Of a stretch of 64,000 nucleotides of DNA, positions 17,452 to 27,279 are shown in pieces. The stretch's first letter is position 1. Each line of letters opens with the position of its first letter. The stretch is from the NCBI GenBank assembly GCA_963668435.2, contig CAXXSC010000010.1, positions 124,001 through 188,000 on the forward strand. The letters are read 5' to 3'. The notes under the pieces are model-generated. The model was not told where the DNA came from. It was given only the letters and a program-made list of their open reading frames with translations, and ran no database searches. This DNA comes from G963668435 sp963668435. GTDB taxonomy: Bacteria > Latescibacterota > Latescibacteria > Latescibacterales > Latescibacteraceae. Position numbers and translations under genes: made by a program.

Positions 17452-20366
17452 TTCAAAACTCCGAATTTATAAAAGATCGAATTACGCTTCGTCGAGATCT
17501 TAGCGATATACAGACCACTGGCAAGATCGGCGGTGTTAAAAGTCACTTCGTTAGGCACACCGGGCAGGACTCCGCCTTCCGGCACATGAACGCTCCAGAC
17601 TTTTTTGCCATCGGGAGTAAAAACCGTTATGCGGCAATCTGTAGCACTTTCAGGTGTAAAACGGAAAGTGCCATAATTTCCGCTGATCGGATTAGGATAA
17701 CAGTAGGCATTGAAACTGGCACTTACTATCTTGTCAGCGTAAATCTCGTCGTTTGTCAGCGAATTAGCGAGATCGGCACCGCCTTTCCACATAGGCCAGG
17801 GCATTAGATGGCTGTCATACAAACTCCCGAGGTCACGGGCATCCAGCAGGCCGTCCGTAGTCACATAAGCCAGACCGAGCGTCCCGTCACTGTCATAACG
17901 GAAAAGGCAGGGTGTTTTCTCCACACGGCCGGAAAGACTGAGCGGGAAACCATCCGCCTGAACACCGTCCGTATCGAACGCGAGAAAACGTCTGCTCGAA
18001 GTGGCAACACCGATATCAAGACTGCCGTCACCGTCCATATCGGCGATGATAGGTGATGTTGTTATCTTCTCACTGGCGTCTCCAGGCGGAATGTGATAAG
18101 GGAAACAGTCCACCGGCGCACATTCTGTCCGATAAGCATAGACACCGTCCTCGCAGCTGACAATGACCTCCGGGTAACCGTCGCCATCAATGTCGGCCGC
18201 AGCCGGTGAAGCGACAGGGTGAGAGGGAAGTGAAGCCGATGATGAGCGTCCATCGAGTTCAACAATGTATAATTCACTGTCAGTCACAATAGCACTCTCA
18301 TATGAATCATCCTGATCAAAATCGGCGAGAACAGAGTCATAAAGGATTTCTGCACTAATAATTAAATCCGTAAATTCCGCATGTTCTTCCCCACGCTGCA
18401 TCTGACCTATAAACACTTTATGGTCGTCATTGACAGCACTGACCGTTGTTTGAGCAATAGAGAATGAACCGGCACGAAGAGAATCACTGGTAGTTATATT
18501 CAAATAAGTCGAACCAGATATTGACTGATAGAAAACCGTACTCTGTTCCAAAACGCCATCCAGACTCGATAACTCCGTATTGAAAAGATAACCGCTGTCA
18601 CCATCAGATAAATTTGAAATAGCGGGCGGTGCTATCAATACCATCTTTTCAACAAATGAATCAAAATTCGTAATACTCCCGTCATTGTCTAACGAAAGCG
18701 TATGGACAGCGGTCGGTTCGATTGTGTCGAGCGCAACAAACAAGGGATATTGACTGCCATCTCCAACATAAGCGGCAGGCATGGTAAGTGGAGATTCGGA
18801 TGTATAGAGTTTCGTTCCGGCTGATGATATAATATTCATTTTTTTGTCTATTGAATAGACGATATCATCTTTGCCGTCATTATCAGCATCGACAGCACTT
18901 ATATCGGTTTCACCTGACAATTGCACAGGAAAACCGGCAACTCTTCCGCCGAAACTGATGATTACGTTCATGCTTTCGCCCGGTTCAGAGTTGACCGTTA
19001 TCGTGATCCCCGATTCCGCCCCCCAGACACTGCCGGAATTCGGTTCGGTTTCCGGGCTCAAAACGTTGACCTCATTGCTCTTGTAGGTGTCGTCGTCATG
19101 TCCCTCGGAATATTCCGTGCGTTCATCACCGAATCCCATCATGGCACCGATATCCTGAAGGCCGTCAGCTTCCAGAAGATCAATACCACGCCGGTAGAGA
19201 TCATCATTTATCTCGTTGGTGGCACGTTTTTCACGGATGACTGCATCATTAATATGCCAGATAAGTATACCGGAACCGGGGATATAGGCATCGTAATGAT
19301 CGACCGATAGCCAGACGCCGGAACTGTCAGTGTCGGAATAGACCGCCGTTGCGAGCGAGTCGCGTGAAACAGCGCGATAACGGTTTTCGAGCAGGAGGTA
19401 CTCGTCGTCGTTAATCGGCACCTTGACAGCCTTAACGCCATCACCCTCAACATGCGTGGCGATGATATCGACTGTTGTATCGGCGGAAACCAGCAGGGGA
19501 TCGACCCAGCCGAGCTCGATTTTTGACCAGGCACAGGGATGTGTCGGCACAAAACCGCGAGTGCTGCCCCCATAGGACATCGAACCTGTGTCCATCAGGC
19601 ACCAACCGCCGGCGGCGGGAAGGCCGTCTTCATTATTCGACATGGACGGAAGTCCCAGACGGTGGCCGAACATCTGGGCCATTATCCCGTTCAGGCCGCC
19701 GTATCCGTTGGCCGCGGTCATTTCAGGAACCACAAGGCCGTTATCGATAGTGACACCGTCGATAACAAGCGGCTCGTCGAGATATGTCCGGATATCCTCA
19801 GTCGAAATGAAGGCAGAGGGAATATCATTGAGCATGCCCGAGGTTTCGTAACCGATACCGGCATGGATAATCATGAACGTGTCGTAATCCGAAAAATCAA
19901 CAGCTGAACCTTCAGCCTCTTTGCAGGCAATGAGCGCTTCCTTGAGCAGTTCCACCAGTTTCTGGTAGGTCTGTTCCTTGGAGCGTCCGTTGCCGTACTT
20001 GTAGTACTTTTTAGACATGGTGTAGGCAGCATCGTTTTCCCGGGGCCAGATATCATAATCGATCTCAACACGCCCTTCTGACACTGTATGCCAGTAATTG
20101 TATAGGGCCGTGAGATGATTTTCGAAATAATTCCGGTCATGCGGCGGCACATCCCAGGGATTTCGATAGTCACGGCGCAGCTCGGCCTCCGACTCGTCGT
20201 AGTAATCGCGAAGATCGAAATATCCCTGACCATAGGTTGTATCATGATCAGGCTCCTCCGGGATGAAATCTACCCGAACCGCGAGTATTGAATGCGTACC
20301 AGCGAATGCCGCAGCAGGAAGAACCGCAAGTAACGCAAATATGGCAAAGAAAAAGCTTCGTTTCAC
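17448..20366 (-). CDS. M6-like secreted protein with degenerate zinc site and T9SS sorting domain
   Basis: The 972-residue protein starts at a GTG and has a signal peptide ('AVLPAAAFAG'). Residues 25-480 resemble immune inhibitor A/M6 metalloproteases, but the position of the HExxHxxGxxD motif reads QMFGHRLGLPS (231-241): first His, catalytic Glu and the Asp ligand are all replaced. Residues 490-870 contain FG-GAP-like repeats ('DADNDGKDDIVYS', 'DIDGDGYPEVIVS', 'DMDGDGSLDIGVA') that resemble calcium-binding integrin-like blades. The end is a T9SS type A sorting domain ('YPNPISGNYGTFRF' to 'FYKFGVLK'). It is probably a surface-delivered non-catalytic protein. It follows porV by 57 bases and is coupled to the next gene by a 4-base overlap. 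Confidence 0.85.
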   Translation of the reverse strand: MKRSFFFAIFALLAVLPAAAFAGTHSILAVRVDFIPEEPDHDTTYGQGYFDLRDYYDESEAELRRDYRNPWDVPPHDRNYFENHLTALYNYWHTVSEGRVEIDYDIWPRENDAAYTMSKKYYKYGNGRSKEQTYQKLVELLKEALIACKEAEGSAVDFSDYDTFMIIHAGIGYETSGMLNDIPSAFISTEDIRTYLDEPLVIDGVTIDNGLVVPEMTAANGYGGLNGIMAQMFGHRLGLPSMSNNEDGLPAAGGWCLMDTGSMSYGGSTRGFVPTHPCAWSKIELGWVDPLLVSADTTVDIIATHVEGDGVKAVKVPINDDEYLLLENRYRAVSRDSLATAVYSDTDSSGVWLSVDHYDAYIPGSGILIWHINDAVIREKRATNEINDDLYRRGIDLLEADGLQDIGAMMGFGDERTEYSEGHDDDTYKSNEVNVLSPETEPNSGSVWGAESGITITVNSEPGESMNVIISFGGRVAGFPVQLSGETDISAVDADNDGKDDIVYSIDKKMNIISSAGTKLYTSESPLTMPAAYVGDGSQYPLFVALDTIEPTAVHTLSLDNDGSITNFDSFVEKMVLIAPPAISNLSDGDSGYLFNTELSSLDGVLEQSTVFYQSISGSTYLNITTSDSLRAGSFSIAQTTVSAVNDDHKVFIGQMQRGEEHAEFTDLIISAEILYDSVLADFDQDDSYESAIVTDSELYIVELDGRSSSASLPSHPVASPAAADIDGDGYPEVIVSCEDGVYAYRTECAPVDCFPYHIPPGDASEKITTSPIIADMDGDGSLDIGVATSSRRFLAFDTDGVQADGFPLSLSGRVEKTPCLFRYDSDGTLGLAYVTTDGLLDARDLGSLYDSHLMPWPMWKGGADLANSLTNDEIYADKIVSASFNAYCYPNPISGNYGTFRFTPESATDCRITVFTPDGKKVWSVHVPEGGVLPGVPNEVTFNTADLASGLYIAKISTKRNSIFYKFGVLK

Positions 20367-20423
20367 AGATAACCCTGACTTTTTACACTTCTTTCATTAT
20401 CGATTCGTTGCGGACTGCAAATA

Positions 20424-21461
20424 TTAAAAATCATAAGCGATGCTGAAACGGGTCGAATCCTGCATCGGGTTGTCGGTCGCGCCATAGTAAGCGATGTCGA
20501 CATTGAGTCGATCATAGATAATACCGACGCCGAAAGTCGGGCTCTGGATATCGCCGTCCTTGTCATAGGTGTAACCGGCACGGAGAGCGATAAAATTGTT
20601 GTAGACATATTCGCTGCCGATCTTGAAATCAACCTGCTCGAACTCGTTGTCCTCGTCATACCAACCCTTGTAAAGAGCCTCGAGAGGAGAGACCTTGCGG
20701 GTGACCAACGGTTTGTAGACATCAAGCACGAACGTGAGCTTGTTGAACTCTGTGTCGATCGGGACATACGCTGCACCGAAAACCATGTGCAGGGGCAGGG
20801 GATCGGCCTGGGTCACATCGATATAGGAAATTTTGGGACCGATATTGTGCACGACAGCAGAAAGTGAAAGTCCCTCGAGATTTGTTTTGTAAAGGGCGCC
20901 GAAATCAAGTGCGAAACTGGAGCCGATACCTTTGCCTTTTTCCGCCTCGGTGCCAAGATCTGCAAGTTTGGAATAAATCGCCTTGAGCGTAAGACCGAGA
21001 GAAAGATTATCGGTCATGGTCGCGCCGTAGGAACCGGAAGCGATAAGGTTGAAAGACTGGAACTTGCCAATGGGATCGGACGAAGTGGAGGAGGTCCTGA
21101 TCTGCTCACCCATGTTGAAATAAACAAGGTTGAAAGCAAAATGTCCCCAGCCCTCGGCATACTGCGAATAACCGAGATACTCGTAATACATATCATCGGC
21201 AAGCGACGGCAGCCAGTTCGTATGCATGAACTGGAGATTCTTGGCATCACGATCCTGGAACGCGAGACCTGCGGGGTTGTAATAACCGGCCGAGGCATCA
21301 TCGGCGATGGCTGAATAGGCCTCGCCCATACCTGCCTGTTTTGCACCCGGCTCGATCAAAAGATCAAGGACTGCCGCCTGGCTCTCGTTTGTCGCATGCG
21401 CGTATCCGGCAAATGACGCAACACCGAGCACCGCGATAAGACTGAGTGTGATAATTCTCAT
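20424..21461 (-). CDS. porV: PorV/PorQ-family outer-membrane protein
   Basis: The 345-residue product has a signal peptide ending near 'AHAT' and the family N-terminal signature 'PGAKQAGMGEAYSAIADDAS' followed by 'YYNPAGLAF', then alternating beta strands ending in Phe, as expected for a FadL-like barrel. PorV shuttles T9SS cargo from the translocon to the attachment complex in Bacteroidota. I chose the ATG at 21461, which has AGGAGGTG five bases upstream, over one seven codons earlier. It lies 37 bases after porU, reproducing the porU-porV neighbour pair known from Porphyromonas gingivalis. PorQ-type function cannot be excluded, but the position supports PorV. Confidence 0.88.
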   Translation of the reverse strand: MRIITLSLIAVLGVASFAGYAHATNESQAAVLDLLIEPGAKQAGMGEAYSAIADDASAGYYNPAGLAFQDRDAKNLQFMHTNWLPSLADDMYYEYLGYSQYAEGWGHFAFNLVYFNMGEQIRTSSTSSDPIGKFQSFNLIASGSYGATMTDNLSLGLTLKAIYSKLADLGTEAEKGKGIGSSFALDFGALYKTNLEGLSLSAVVHNIGPKISYIDVTQADPLPLHMVFGAAYVPIDTEFNKLTFVLDVYKPLVTRKVSPLEALYKGWYDEDNEFEQVDFKIGSEYVYNNFIALRAGYTYDKDGDIQSPTFGVGIIYDRLNVDIAYYGATDNPMQDSTRFSIAYDF

Positions 21462-21498
21462 ACTACACCTCCTGGAAAACATGTATCGATTAATGTTG

Positions 21499-24400
21499 TT
21501 ATTTCATCATCACAAGTTTTTCTATTTTCGATGCCTTTCGGCCATTGAGACTCTTAACTGAAAGTTTATAGAAATATACGCCATTAGCAATAGAAAACGG
21601 CGGTTTCCATTCTACCATATTGAAACCGTACGAAGCCGGGAATCGCATGCTGTCCACAAGACGTCCCGCCTGAGAATAAACCTTTATCGTGGCCTCGCGG
21701 GCATCGTCTGTCAAACGGAATGTAAACGTCGTACCATCGTCGGCCATCGGATTCGGATAATTCAAAAGATCCATGATAGTGATATCTCCGGAATCTGAAC
21801 CGACAACATATGCCGTGACAGTCTTCCTGGTGGCATTATTGTAAGTGTCATAGGCAGTCAGTTCGAACTCATGCTCTCCGGTAGTAAGTGCAGGAAGGGT
21901 GTATTCGAGCATTCCCGACTCATAGCCATTCAGCGATTTGAAGTTCTCTGTCAGAACAATGATCTCCTGTTTATCGATCAGAAGGGAAATATTATGTCCG
22001 CGCTGGCCGACCACATTGATACCGGATGGATCGGACAATGACAGATTCAGCACCGGCTGACGGCCGATGTAATCACCTTCCTCAAACATCTTTCCATCGA
22101 ATGAAACGGCTATTTCAGGGCCGCTGGTATCATCGGGAGCATCCGGATCAAGCCCGCCGATTGCAAAATTGCTGACAGCCGCAGACGCCTGTTCATTGCC
22201 GCCCTCCGCAAAATAATAGATAACGGAGTCATCGCCGTTTGTCGGTGTATCTTTCGGTACTACGAGATTGGCATCGAATCCACTGCCTTCTATATCATAT
22301 TCACCGGTGAAAAAGACTTTCCCTGGCTGTGTGTAATCGACATCCCTGGTCGAATTCGCCATGACAATCTGGTGTGTCTTTTTAATCTTTGGCGCACGGG
22401 CGGTAATCGTCATTTTTCCATTATAAGACAAGGCGGAGGTATCATCACTTACAGTGCCGGAAAGATCGATACGTTCAAGTTTATAAACGGTATCGGGCTG
22501 AGCAATACTAAATGAATAGCGTGGAATCATCAGGCATGACGCCGGGTCTCCAAGATATACATAATGCTTGCTGTTATAATTTGTAGTCAGGATAACTTTC
22601 GCATGAGAAAGGGCCTTGCCAATCCTGAATTCCGGATTTTCCATGTTATAAAAAAGTTTTTTCATGAATTCAATATTTAAAGTCTCGTTGCCATCAGGAA
22701 AAGTTTTATGTGATGCCGCAATGGATCCCAACATACCGCCGTCCCTCTTCAGCATGAGCATTTCCGCCAGAGACGGATTCTCGAGCTGCGTATAATTACC
22801 AACAAGGCAGGACATTGCCAAAAAGAGCGACATCTTTCCGGCATTGGAGAAACGTCCCAGATCGCGCGTTCCGACCAAAATATGCTCATGGGCAAGCAGG
22901 GTTTCATTTCCATGACCTGTGAAATTAAATATAAGATAGCCGTCATTGATGTAACTTATAAGGTCTTCTGTTGCCTCCGGCTTGCTCCCGTTTTTCATCG
23001 GATAATCGAACATTATCAGCTTTTTCCGCTGAAAATTATTGGGAATAATCGAAACGTCGTCAAGCTTTTCAGTAGACACAACGTGCATACTTTCACTCAC
23101 CACTGCCTCTTGCTCTTTAAATTCGTCATCTGCAACAAGAAGAACACGGTTGCGCCAGGTTCCACCCTCGGGATTCTTTTCATAATTGATAATTTTTTCG
23201 ACAACGGCATTTGCGGTTTCAACATCGGTGACACAGAGACGTCCCATTGAGAATTCAGGGGCCATATTCATATCAAACCAGCAGAAATAATCATCTGTGG
23301 TCAAAGGATTCGCGAGTTGCGGCATATAGCTGGAATAGCTTGGAACACGCTGTGTATTGGCCTGGTTTTCAGTGAGATTTTTGTATTTGTAGATAGCATC
23401 ACCAATAATACAACAGTAATAATTCCTGCCTGAACCACCTTTCACCCAAACCGAATGAAGAAACTCACGGAAAGCGAGCGGATCGTACACACCACCATTG
23501 AACTCATCGAAAATATCCATATAATCGACTATGTACGTTGTCAACGGCTCGATTTCGGAATCATTGCCACGCCAGGAGGCAAGTGATTGAGCCGCACCCA
23601 TGAAATCGTTATGAGTAATAATTATATAGTTTGCATCGACATTCCTGAGACCTGCCAGATCAGCTTTGCTGATTCTGTCGGGTTTCTTGACAGTGCTCAT
23701 GTTCGCCAACAAGAAGTGAGATGCAACACGATCGGGATATGTACCCTGGAATGTCAGGGTAGAGGCTGCGGCGTCATAAACAGCAGTAGCGTAACGTTTA
23801 ACTACATAAGGATCAGTGATGTCAAAAACCTCGACATTTGAGGATTTTACATCCTGAACAATGAACTTATCCGTCGTATTGTCGCCCAAATGGAAGAAAT
23901 CCATATTGTTTTCGGCATAGGAAAGGCGACGGGTATACTCTATATCGAGATAATCAAGATGAGCTGATTTTGTTGATCTATCATATTTTTTAGCGAGTAT
24001 CAGATGATTTCCGTCTTCTTTCAGGTCTATTGCAGGTCTATGGGTGACAAAACCTTTTGACACCGAGAACGTGTAACTTGTTGCCGACTCACCTTCAAGA
24101 TAAACATAAAGATCAAGAGAATTGCTACGATTTTCTTTTTCCTGATTAAGTATACCTACATCTATTGAGGTCTGTGTTCCCGAAACATATCCCGGCGCCG
24201 AGAAATTCACGATGAAATTATCGGTGAGAACGGCGTGCCAATACCATTCCTTCCCAAACTCAACCCATTCGTTCTGAAGTTCATTTTCAAGATGAATATG
24301 TTCCCTGAAATGGTCATGTTCGATTGCGGATGTTCCGGGAGTCTCACCTGTTCCACCGATCCTGACCGGCGCACCTTCTTTTGAAACGGTCAGCCAGTAG

Positions 24401-25425
24401 ACGTTGGTGTCGCTGAACAGGTGATTTTGGTAAAAGATCCTTCCGGTAGCCTCGGAACCATAATACCGTGAAAGCGATTCACCGTAAAACCTTACCGAAT
24501 CGCCGCCATCCAAAACGCCATTGTCGTTGATATCATTAATGGAAACTGCAATCTCCCTGAAACTGTCTTTATCAAAATTATAATCCGTCTCATCCAACAT
24601 CCAGCCGCCGTTGTAATACATCCGGATCTGGTCGATTGGCACCGAATTCGAAGGGAATCCAACACGCCGAAGGTCGGTGCCGGTCACCTGGTACATACCG
24701 CTTTCGCTGATTTCGATACGATACCAGTCACCGCTGTCGAAAGGGTGTGCCTGAACATTACCGGGTCGAGCAGGGGCGTTAGACTTGAACGAGGAGGCAT
24801 TCACAACGTATTGAGGCACTCTGCCACCGGATGGAAGAACATAACCGGAAATATCGCCAAGTGAAACCGAAACAGTTACACCCTCAGCAAGGAGGCCTTT
24901 TTTATTGAAAGCATCATAGCGCATCGGCGTAAAAACAAGCTCCCATACATCAACGGACTTATTATGCACAGGTCCTTCAAGCAAGACATGTTCCTTCGGA
25001 AGGTAACCACTGCGGGCATATGCAGCCTCGTCCTCCTTAAAAAGGCGATTAGTGAATCCCGCACGGCCTGTTACCAGTTCAGGAACAGGGGCAACTGAAA
25101 GATTGGTATATTCACGGGAGGAAACGATCGAATAATCGAGAGTCGGCACTACTCCGTGTGGAGAAGCAAAATATATGGATTTACGGGGGAGTGCGGGGGC
25201 CCCGGGACTTTCATCGAAAGTGTGGTTATCAATCTTTATCGAAACCTGATCAGTCGAATCAGCAACAAGGGAATCAAGCATTACCGCGCCTGTCTCATAC
25301 TTTACGATAAAAGAGCCATTATCGCTCATCTCAACTTCGAGAGTAGCAAATGCAACACTTCCGAAAGAGAGCATCATAGCCAGCGCAAGACATGCAATCA
25401 TTCTCTTGTCAGCATATTTTCGCAT
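21499..25425 (-). CDS. porU: PorU-like T9SS C25 (gingipain-family) peptidase
   Basis: The 1308-residue protein has a signal peptide (to about residue 27), a long beta-rich N-terminal region, and a C25 caspase-like domain with the catalytic pair His838 ('NFTGHGNE') and Cys873 ('AMSCLVGNY'). Ig-like segments follow, and a type A sorting domain ('LNYPNPMADDGTTFTF' to 'KIEKLVMMK') ends the protein. PorU is the surface sortase that removes cargo sorting domains and links cargo to lipopolysaccharide, itself keeping its own C-terminal domain. Size, domain order and the adjacent porV support this over an ordinary gingipain-type cargo. It is the first gene of an eight-gene run and has a promoter about 190 bases upstream. 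Confidence 0.88.
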   Translation of the reverse strand: MRKYADKRMIACLALAMMLSFGSVAFATLEVEMSDNGSFIVKYETGAVMLDSLVADSTDQVSIKIDNHTFDESPGAPALPRKSIYFASPHGVVPTLDYSIVSSREYTNLSVAPVPELVTGRAGFTNRLFKEDEAAYARSGYLPKEHVLLEGPVHNKSVDVWELVFTPMRYDAFNKKGLLAEGVTVSVSLGDISGYVLPSGGRVPQYVVNASSFKSNAPARPGNVQAHPFDSGDWYRIEISESGMYQVTGTDLRRVGFPSNSVPIDQIRMYYNGGWMLDETDYNFDKDSFREIAVSINDINDNGVLDGGDSVRFYGESLSRYYGSEATGRIFYQNHLFSDTNVYWLTVSKEGAPVRIGGTGETPGTSAIEHDHFREHIHLENELQNEWVEFGKEWYWHAVLTDNFIVNFSAPGYVSGTQTSIDVGILNQEKENRSNSLDLYVYLEGESATSYTFSVSKGFVTHRPAIDLKEDGNHLILAKKYDRSTKSAHLDYLDIEYTRRLSYAENNMDFFHLGDNTTDKFIVQDVKSSNVEVFDITDPYVVKRYATAVYDAAASTLTFQGTYPDRVASHFLLANMSTVKKPDRISKADLAGLRNVDANYIIITHNDFMGAAQSLASWRGNDSEIEPLTTYIVDYMDIFDEFNGGVYDPLAFREFLHSVWVKGGSGRNYYCCIIGDAIYKYKNLTENQANTQRVPSYSSYMPQLANPLTTDDYFCWFDMNMAPEFSMGRLCVTDVETANAVVEKIINYEKNPEGGTWRNRVLLVADDEFKEQEAVVSESMHVVSTEKLDDVSIIPNNFQRKKLIMFDYPMKNGSKPEATEDLISYINDGYLIFNFTGHGNETLLAHEHILVGTRDLGRFSNAGKMSLFLAMSCLVGNYTQLENPSLAEMLMLKRDGGMLGSIAASHKTFPDGNETLNIEFMKKLFYNMENPEFRIGKALSHAKVILTTNYNSKHYVYLGDPASCLMIPRYSFSIAQPDTVYKLERIDLSGTVSDDTSALSYNGKMTITARAPKIKKTHQIVMANSTRDVDYTQPGKVFFTGEYDIEGSGFDANLVVPKDTPTNGDDSVIYYFAEGGNEQASAAVSNFAIGGLDPDAPDDTSGPEIAVSFDGKMFEEGDYIGRQPVLNLSLSDPSGINVVGQRGHNISLLIDKQEIIVLTENFKSLNGYESGMLEYTLPALTTGEHEFELTAYDTYNNATRKTVTAYVVGSDSGDITIMDLLNYPNPMADDGTTFTFRLTDDAREATIKVYSQAGRLVDSMRFPASYGFNMVEWKPPFSIANGVYFYKLSVKSLNGRKASKIEKLVMMK

Positions 25426-25618
25426 ACGCCGTTACCTATAAAAAAAGGCGGAGAGTTTAGTACCCTCGCGCCAAAAAAAGCAAAAAGCTGCCATAAATCA
25501 CACGCAAGGGTGGCATTCACGTTACGTCAAAACAAACGATGTAAAAAGTGCTACAACCCTTAACGTAAGACTATAGGCATCCTCTAAAAACAGTTGAAAA
25601 TATTAATAATGATGAACA

Positions 25619-25647
25619 ATTATACAAAACGTATACTATGAAATCAA
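25619..25647 (-). promoter_or_regulatory. Probable promoter of the porU cluster
   Basis: On the minus strand TTGATT (25642-25647) and a perfect TATAAT (25619-25624) are exactly 17 bases apart. It would give a leader of about 190 bases before porU. It lies just past the end of the Trm112-like gene of the same strand, so it separates the two transcription units. Confidence 0.65.
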
Positions 25648-25669
25648 GGGAAATCTTGACCACGGTATA

Positions 25670-25834
25670 CTAAAATTTTTCAGCGCGTTCAGACAGCATT
25701 ATAGGAATATCATCCTCAATAGGATACTTTAAGCGCGACTCCTCGCATATCAGCACATTTTCTTCAGAATCATAAACAAGTTTGCCTTTGGACACCGGAC
25801 AAACGAGTATATCGAGCAATTCTTTATCAATCAT
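25670..25834 (-). CDS. Trm112/YcaR-family small protein
   Basis: This 54-codon gene encodes a protein starting 'MIDKELLDILVCPVSKGKL' and ending '..YPIEDDIPIMLSERAEKF', the Trm112/UPF0434 pattern. In this family paired cysteines usually bind zinc, and the eukaryotic and archaeal members activate methyltransferases; bacterial roles are unclear. Here the first CxxC reads C-P-V-S and only one further Cys is present, so the zinc site is probably incomplete. Its ATG overlaps the stop of the thioesterase gene by four bases (ATGA), so the two are coupled. Confidence 0.85.
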   Translation of the reverse strand: MIDKELLDILVCPVSKGKLVYDSEENVLICEESRLKYPIEDDIPIMLSERAEKF

Positions 25835-26286
25835 GATAGCACCTCTTCATCCTCGGCCTGACTGGTGACATAATGTTTCGCGATATAGTAATTGAGATCG
25901 GACATTTCTTTTGGCGGCCGTATCGGCCTTAGCTCATTATCGGTAAAGACATGTTCGGTCAAACCTGTCGCGAGAACATCATCACCGCGTGATACTGTAT
26001 AACAGAAACGCAACCTGACACCTTTCTGTGTGTCAAGTTTTGTATCTATATCTAAAACGTCGTCGTAAAGAGCTGGTTTCAAATATTTTACCCGCGTCTC
26101 CCTGACCGGCAACATGAAACCCTGCTCTTCAAGGCTTCTGTATGTCATACCCGTTTTACGAAGATACTCGGTGCGTCCAACCTCAAACCAAGTGAAATAC
26201 ATCGCGTTGTTCGCGACTCCCATCTGGTCAGTATCGGCATAACGCACCCTGACCTTCACAGTATGTATTATATCGGCTGCAGCCAT
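25831..26286 (-). CDS. YbgC/FadM-type acyl-CoA thioesterase
   Basis: The 151-residue hotdog-fold protein has the family signature 'VRVRYADTDQMGVANNAMY' with the catalytic Asp, then 'WFEVGRTEYLR' and 'VKYLKPALYDDVL'. Relatives hydrolyse short- or long-chain acyl-CoA or acyl-ACP thioesters in the cytoplasm. The gene follows accA by 30 bases and overlaps the Trm112-like gene, which suggests a small fatty-acid operon. The exact substrate cannot be deduced. Confidence 0.88.
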   Translation of the reverse strand: MAAADIIHTVKVRVRYADTDQMGVANNAMYFTWFEVGRTEYLRKTGMTYRSLEEQGFMLPVRETRVKYLKPALYDDVLDIDTKLDTQKGVRLRFCYTVSRGDDVLATGLTEHVFTDNELRPIRPPKEMSDLNYYIAKHYVTSQAEDEEVLS

Positions 26287-26316
26287 AAAACTCTTTAATG
26301 CTCCATCAAATTATTC

Positions 26317-27279
26317 TTAACGCTCAGACCAGCGGCCCATCGAACGGAATTTCTTTATCCTGTCCGCCACAAGGGTTTCAGGAGAAAGGGTTATAAGCTT
26401 TTTCAGCTGTCCTTGAACTTCCTTGCGTAGCTTTTTCGCGACAGCCCCGGGATCATTGTGTACGCCGCCCAAAGGCTCGGGAACGATGGCGTCAATAAGC
26501 CCCAGTTTCTGTAAATCAGTTGCGCTGAACTTGAGCGCTTCAGAATAATAATCTTTTTTGTCTGCACTCCTGGCAAGGATCGCCGAACAGGCCTCAGGTG
26601 AAATCACCGAATACCAGGAATTCTCGAGCATTATAATCCTGTCGCCAACACCGATACCGAGAGCGCCACCGGAACCACCTTCACCAATGATGATAATGAT
26701 TACCGGAACTTTGAGAGCACTCATCTCCATGAGGTTTTTGGCGATTGCTTCACCCTGACCGCGCTCTTCAGCCTCGATTCCAGGAAAAGCGCCGGGAGTA
26801 TCGACAAACGATATTATGGGGCGTTTGAATTTCTCGGCGAGTTTCATAATCCTGAGCGCCTTACGGTAACCCTCGGGGCTTGACATGCCGAAATTCCGCT
26901 TCAGACGGCTTTCGTTATCACGGCCTTTCTGCTGGCCGACAACAGCCACAGCCTGATCGTCAAGTCTCGCAAATCCGGCGATCATGGCCGCATCATCACC
27001 GGCATAACGGTCACCATGAAGCTCCGTAAAATCATCGAGCATCATATCGATATAGTCGAGAGTATAGGGGCGCTGGGGATGGCGTGCTATCTGTACACGC
27101 TGCCAATTGGTCAGGCTGCCGTAAATGTCTTTACTCAGCTTTTTTTCCTGAGCCTCAAGGCTTTTAATCTCTGCCTTGGCATGATCGGGAGCATGATCGG
27201 TCCAATCATTGAGTTCTTTGATTTTTTCCCTGATACGCCTGAGCGGCTCTTCAAATTCAAGTATATATCGTTCCGGCAA
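26317..27279 (-). CDS. accA: Acetyl-CoA carboxylase carboxyltransferase subunit alpha
   Basis: The 320-residue product matches AccA along its length: 'ARHPQRPYTLDYI', 'LHGDR', 'KGRDNESRLKRNFGM', 'SFVDTPGAFPG' and the oxyanion-hole-like 'GEGGSGGALGIGVGD'. With AccD it transfers carboxyl from biotin to acetyl-CoA in the first step of fatty-acid synthesis. I place the start at the TTG at 27279: GAGGTGA lies five bases upstream, and the protein then begins 'PERYILEFEEPL', in register with E. coli AccA. The longer frame to 27375 adds residues without family support. accD is not in the window. Confidence 0.93.
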   Translation of the reverse strand: MPERYILEFEEPLRRIREKIKELNDWTDHAPDHAKAEIKSLEAQEKKLSKDIYGSLTNWQRVQIARHPQRPYTLDYIDMMLDDFTELHGDRYAGDDAAMIAGFARLDDQAVAVVGQQKGRDNESRLKRNFGMSSPEGYRKALRIMKLAEKFKRPIISFVDTPGAFPGIEAEERGQGEAIAKNLMEMSALKVPVIIIIIGEGGSGGALGIGVGDRIIMLENSWYSVISPEACSAILARSADKKDYYSEALKFSATDLQKLGLIDAIVPEPLGGVHNDPGAVAKKLRKEVQGQLKKLITLSPETLVADRIKKFRSMGRWSER

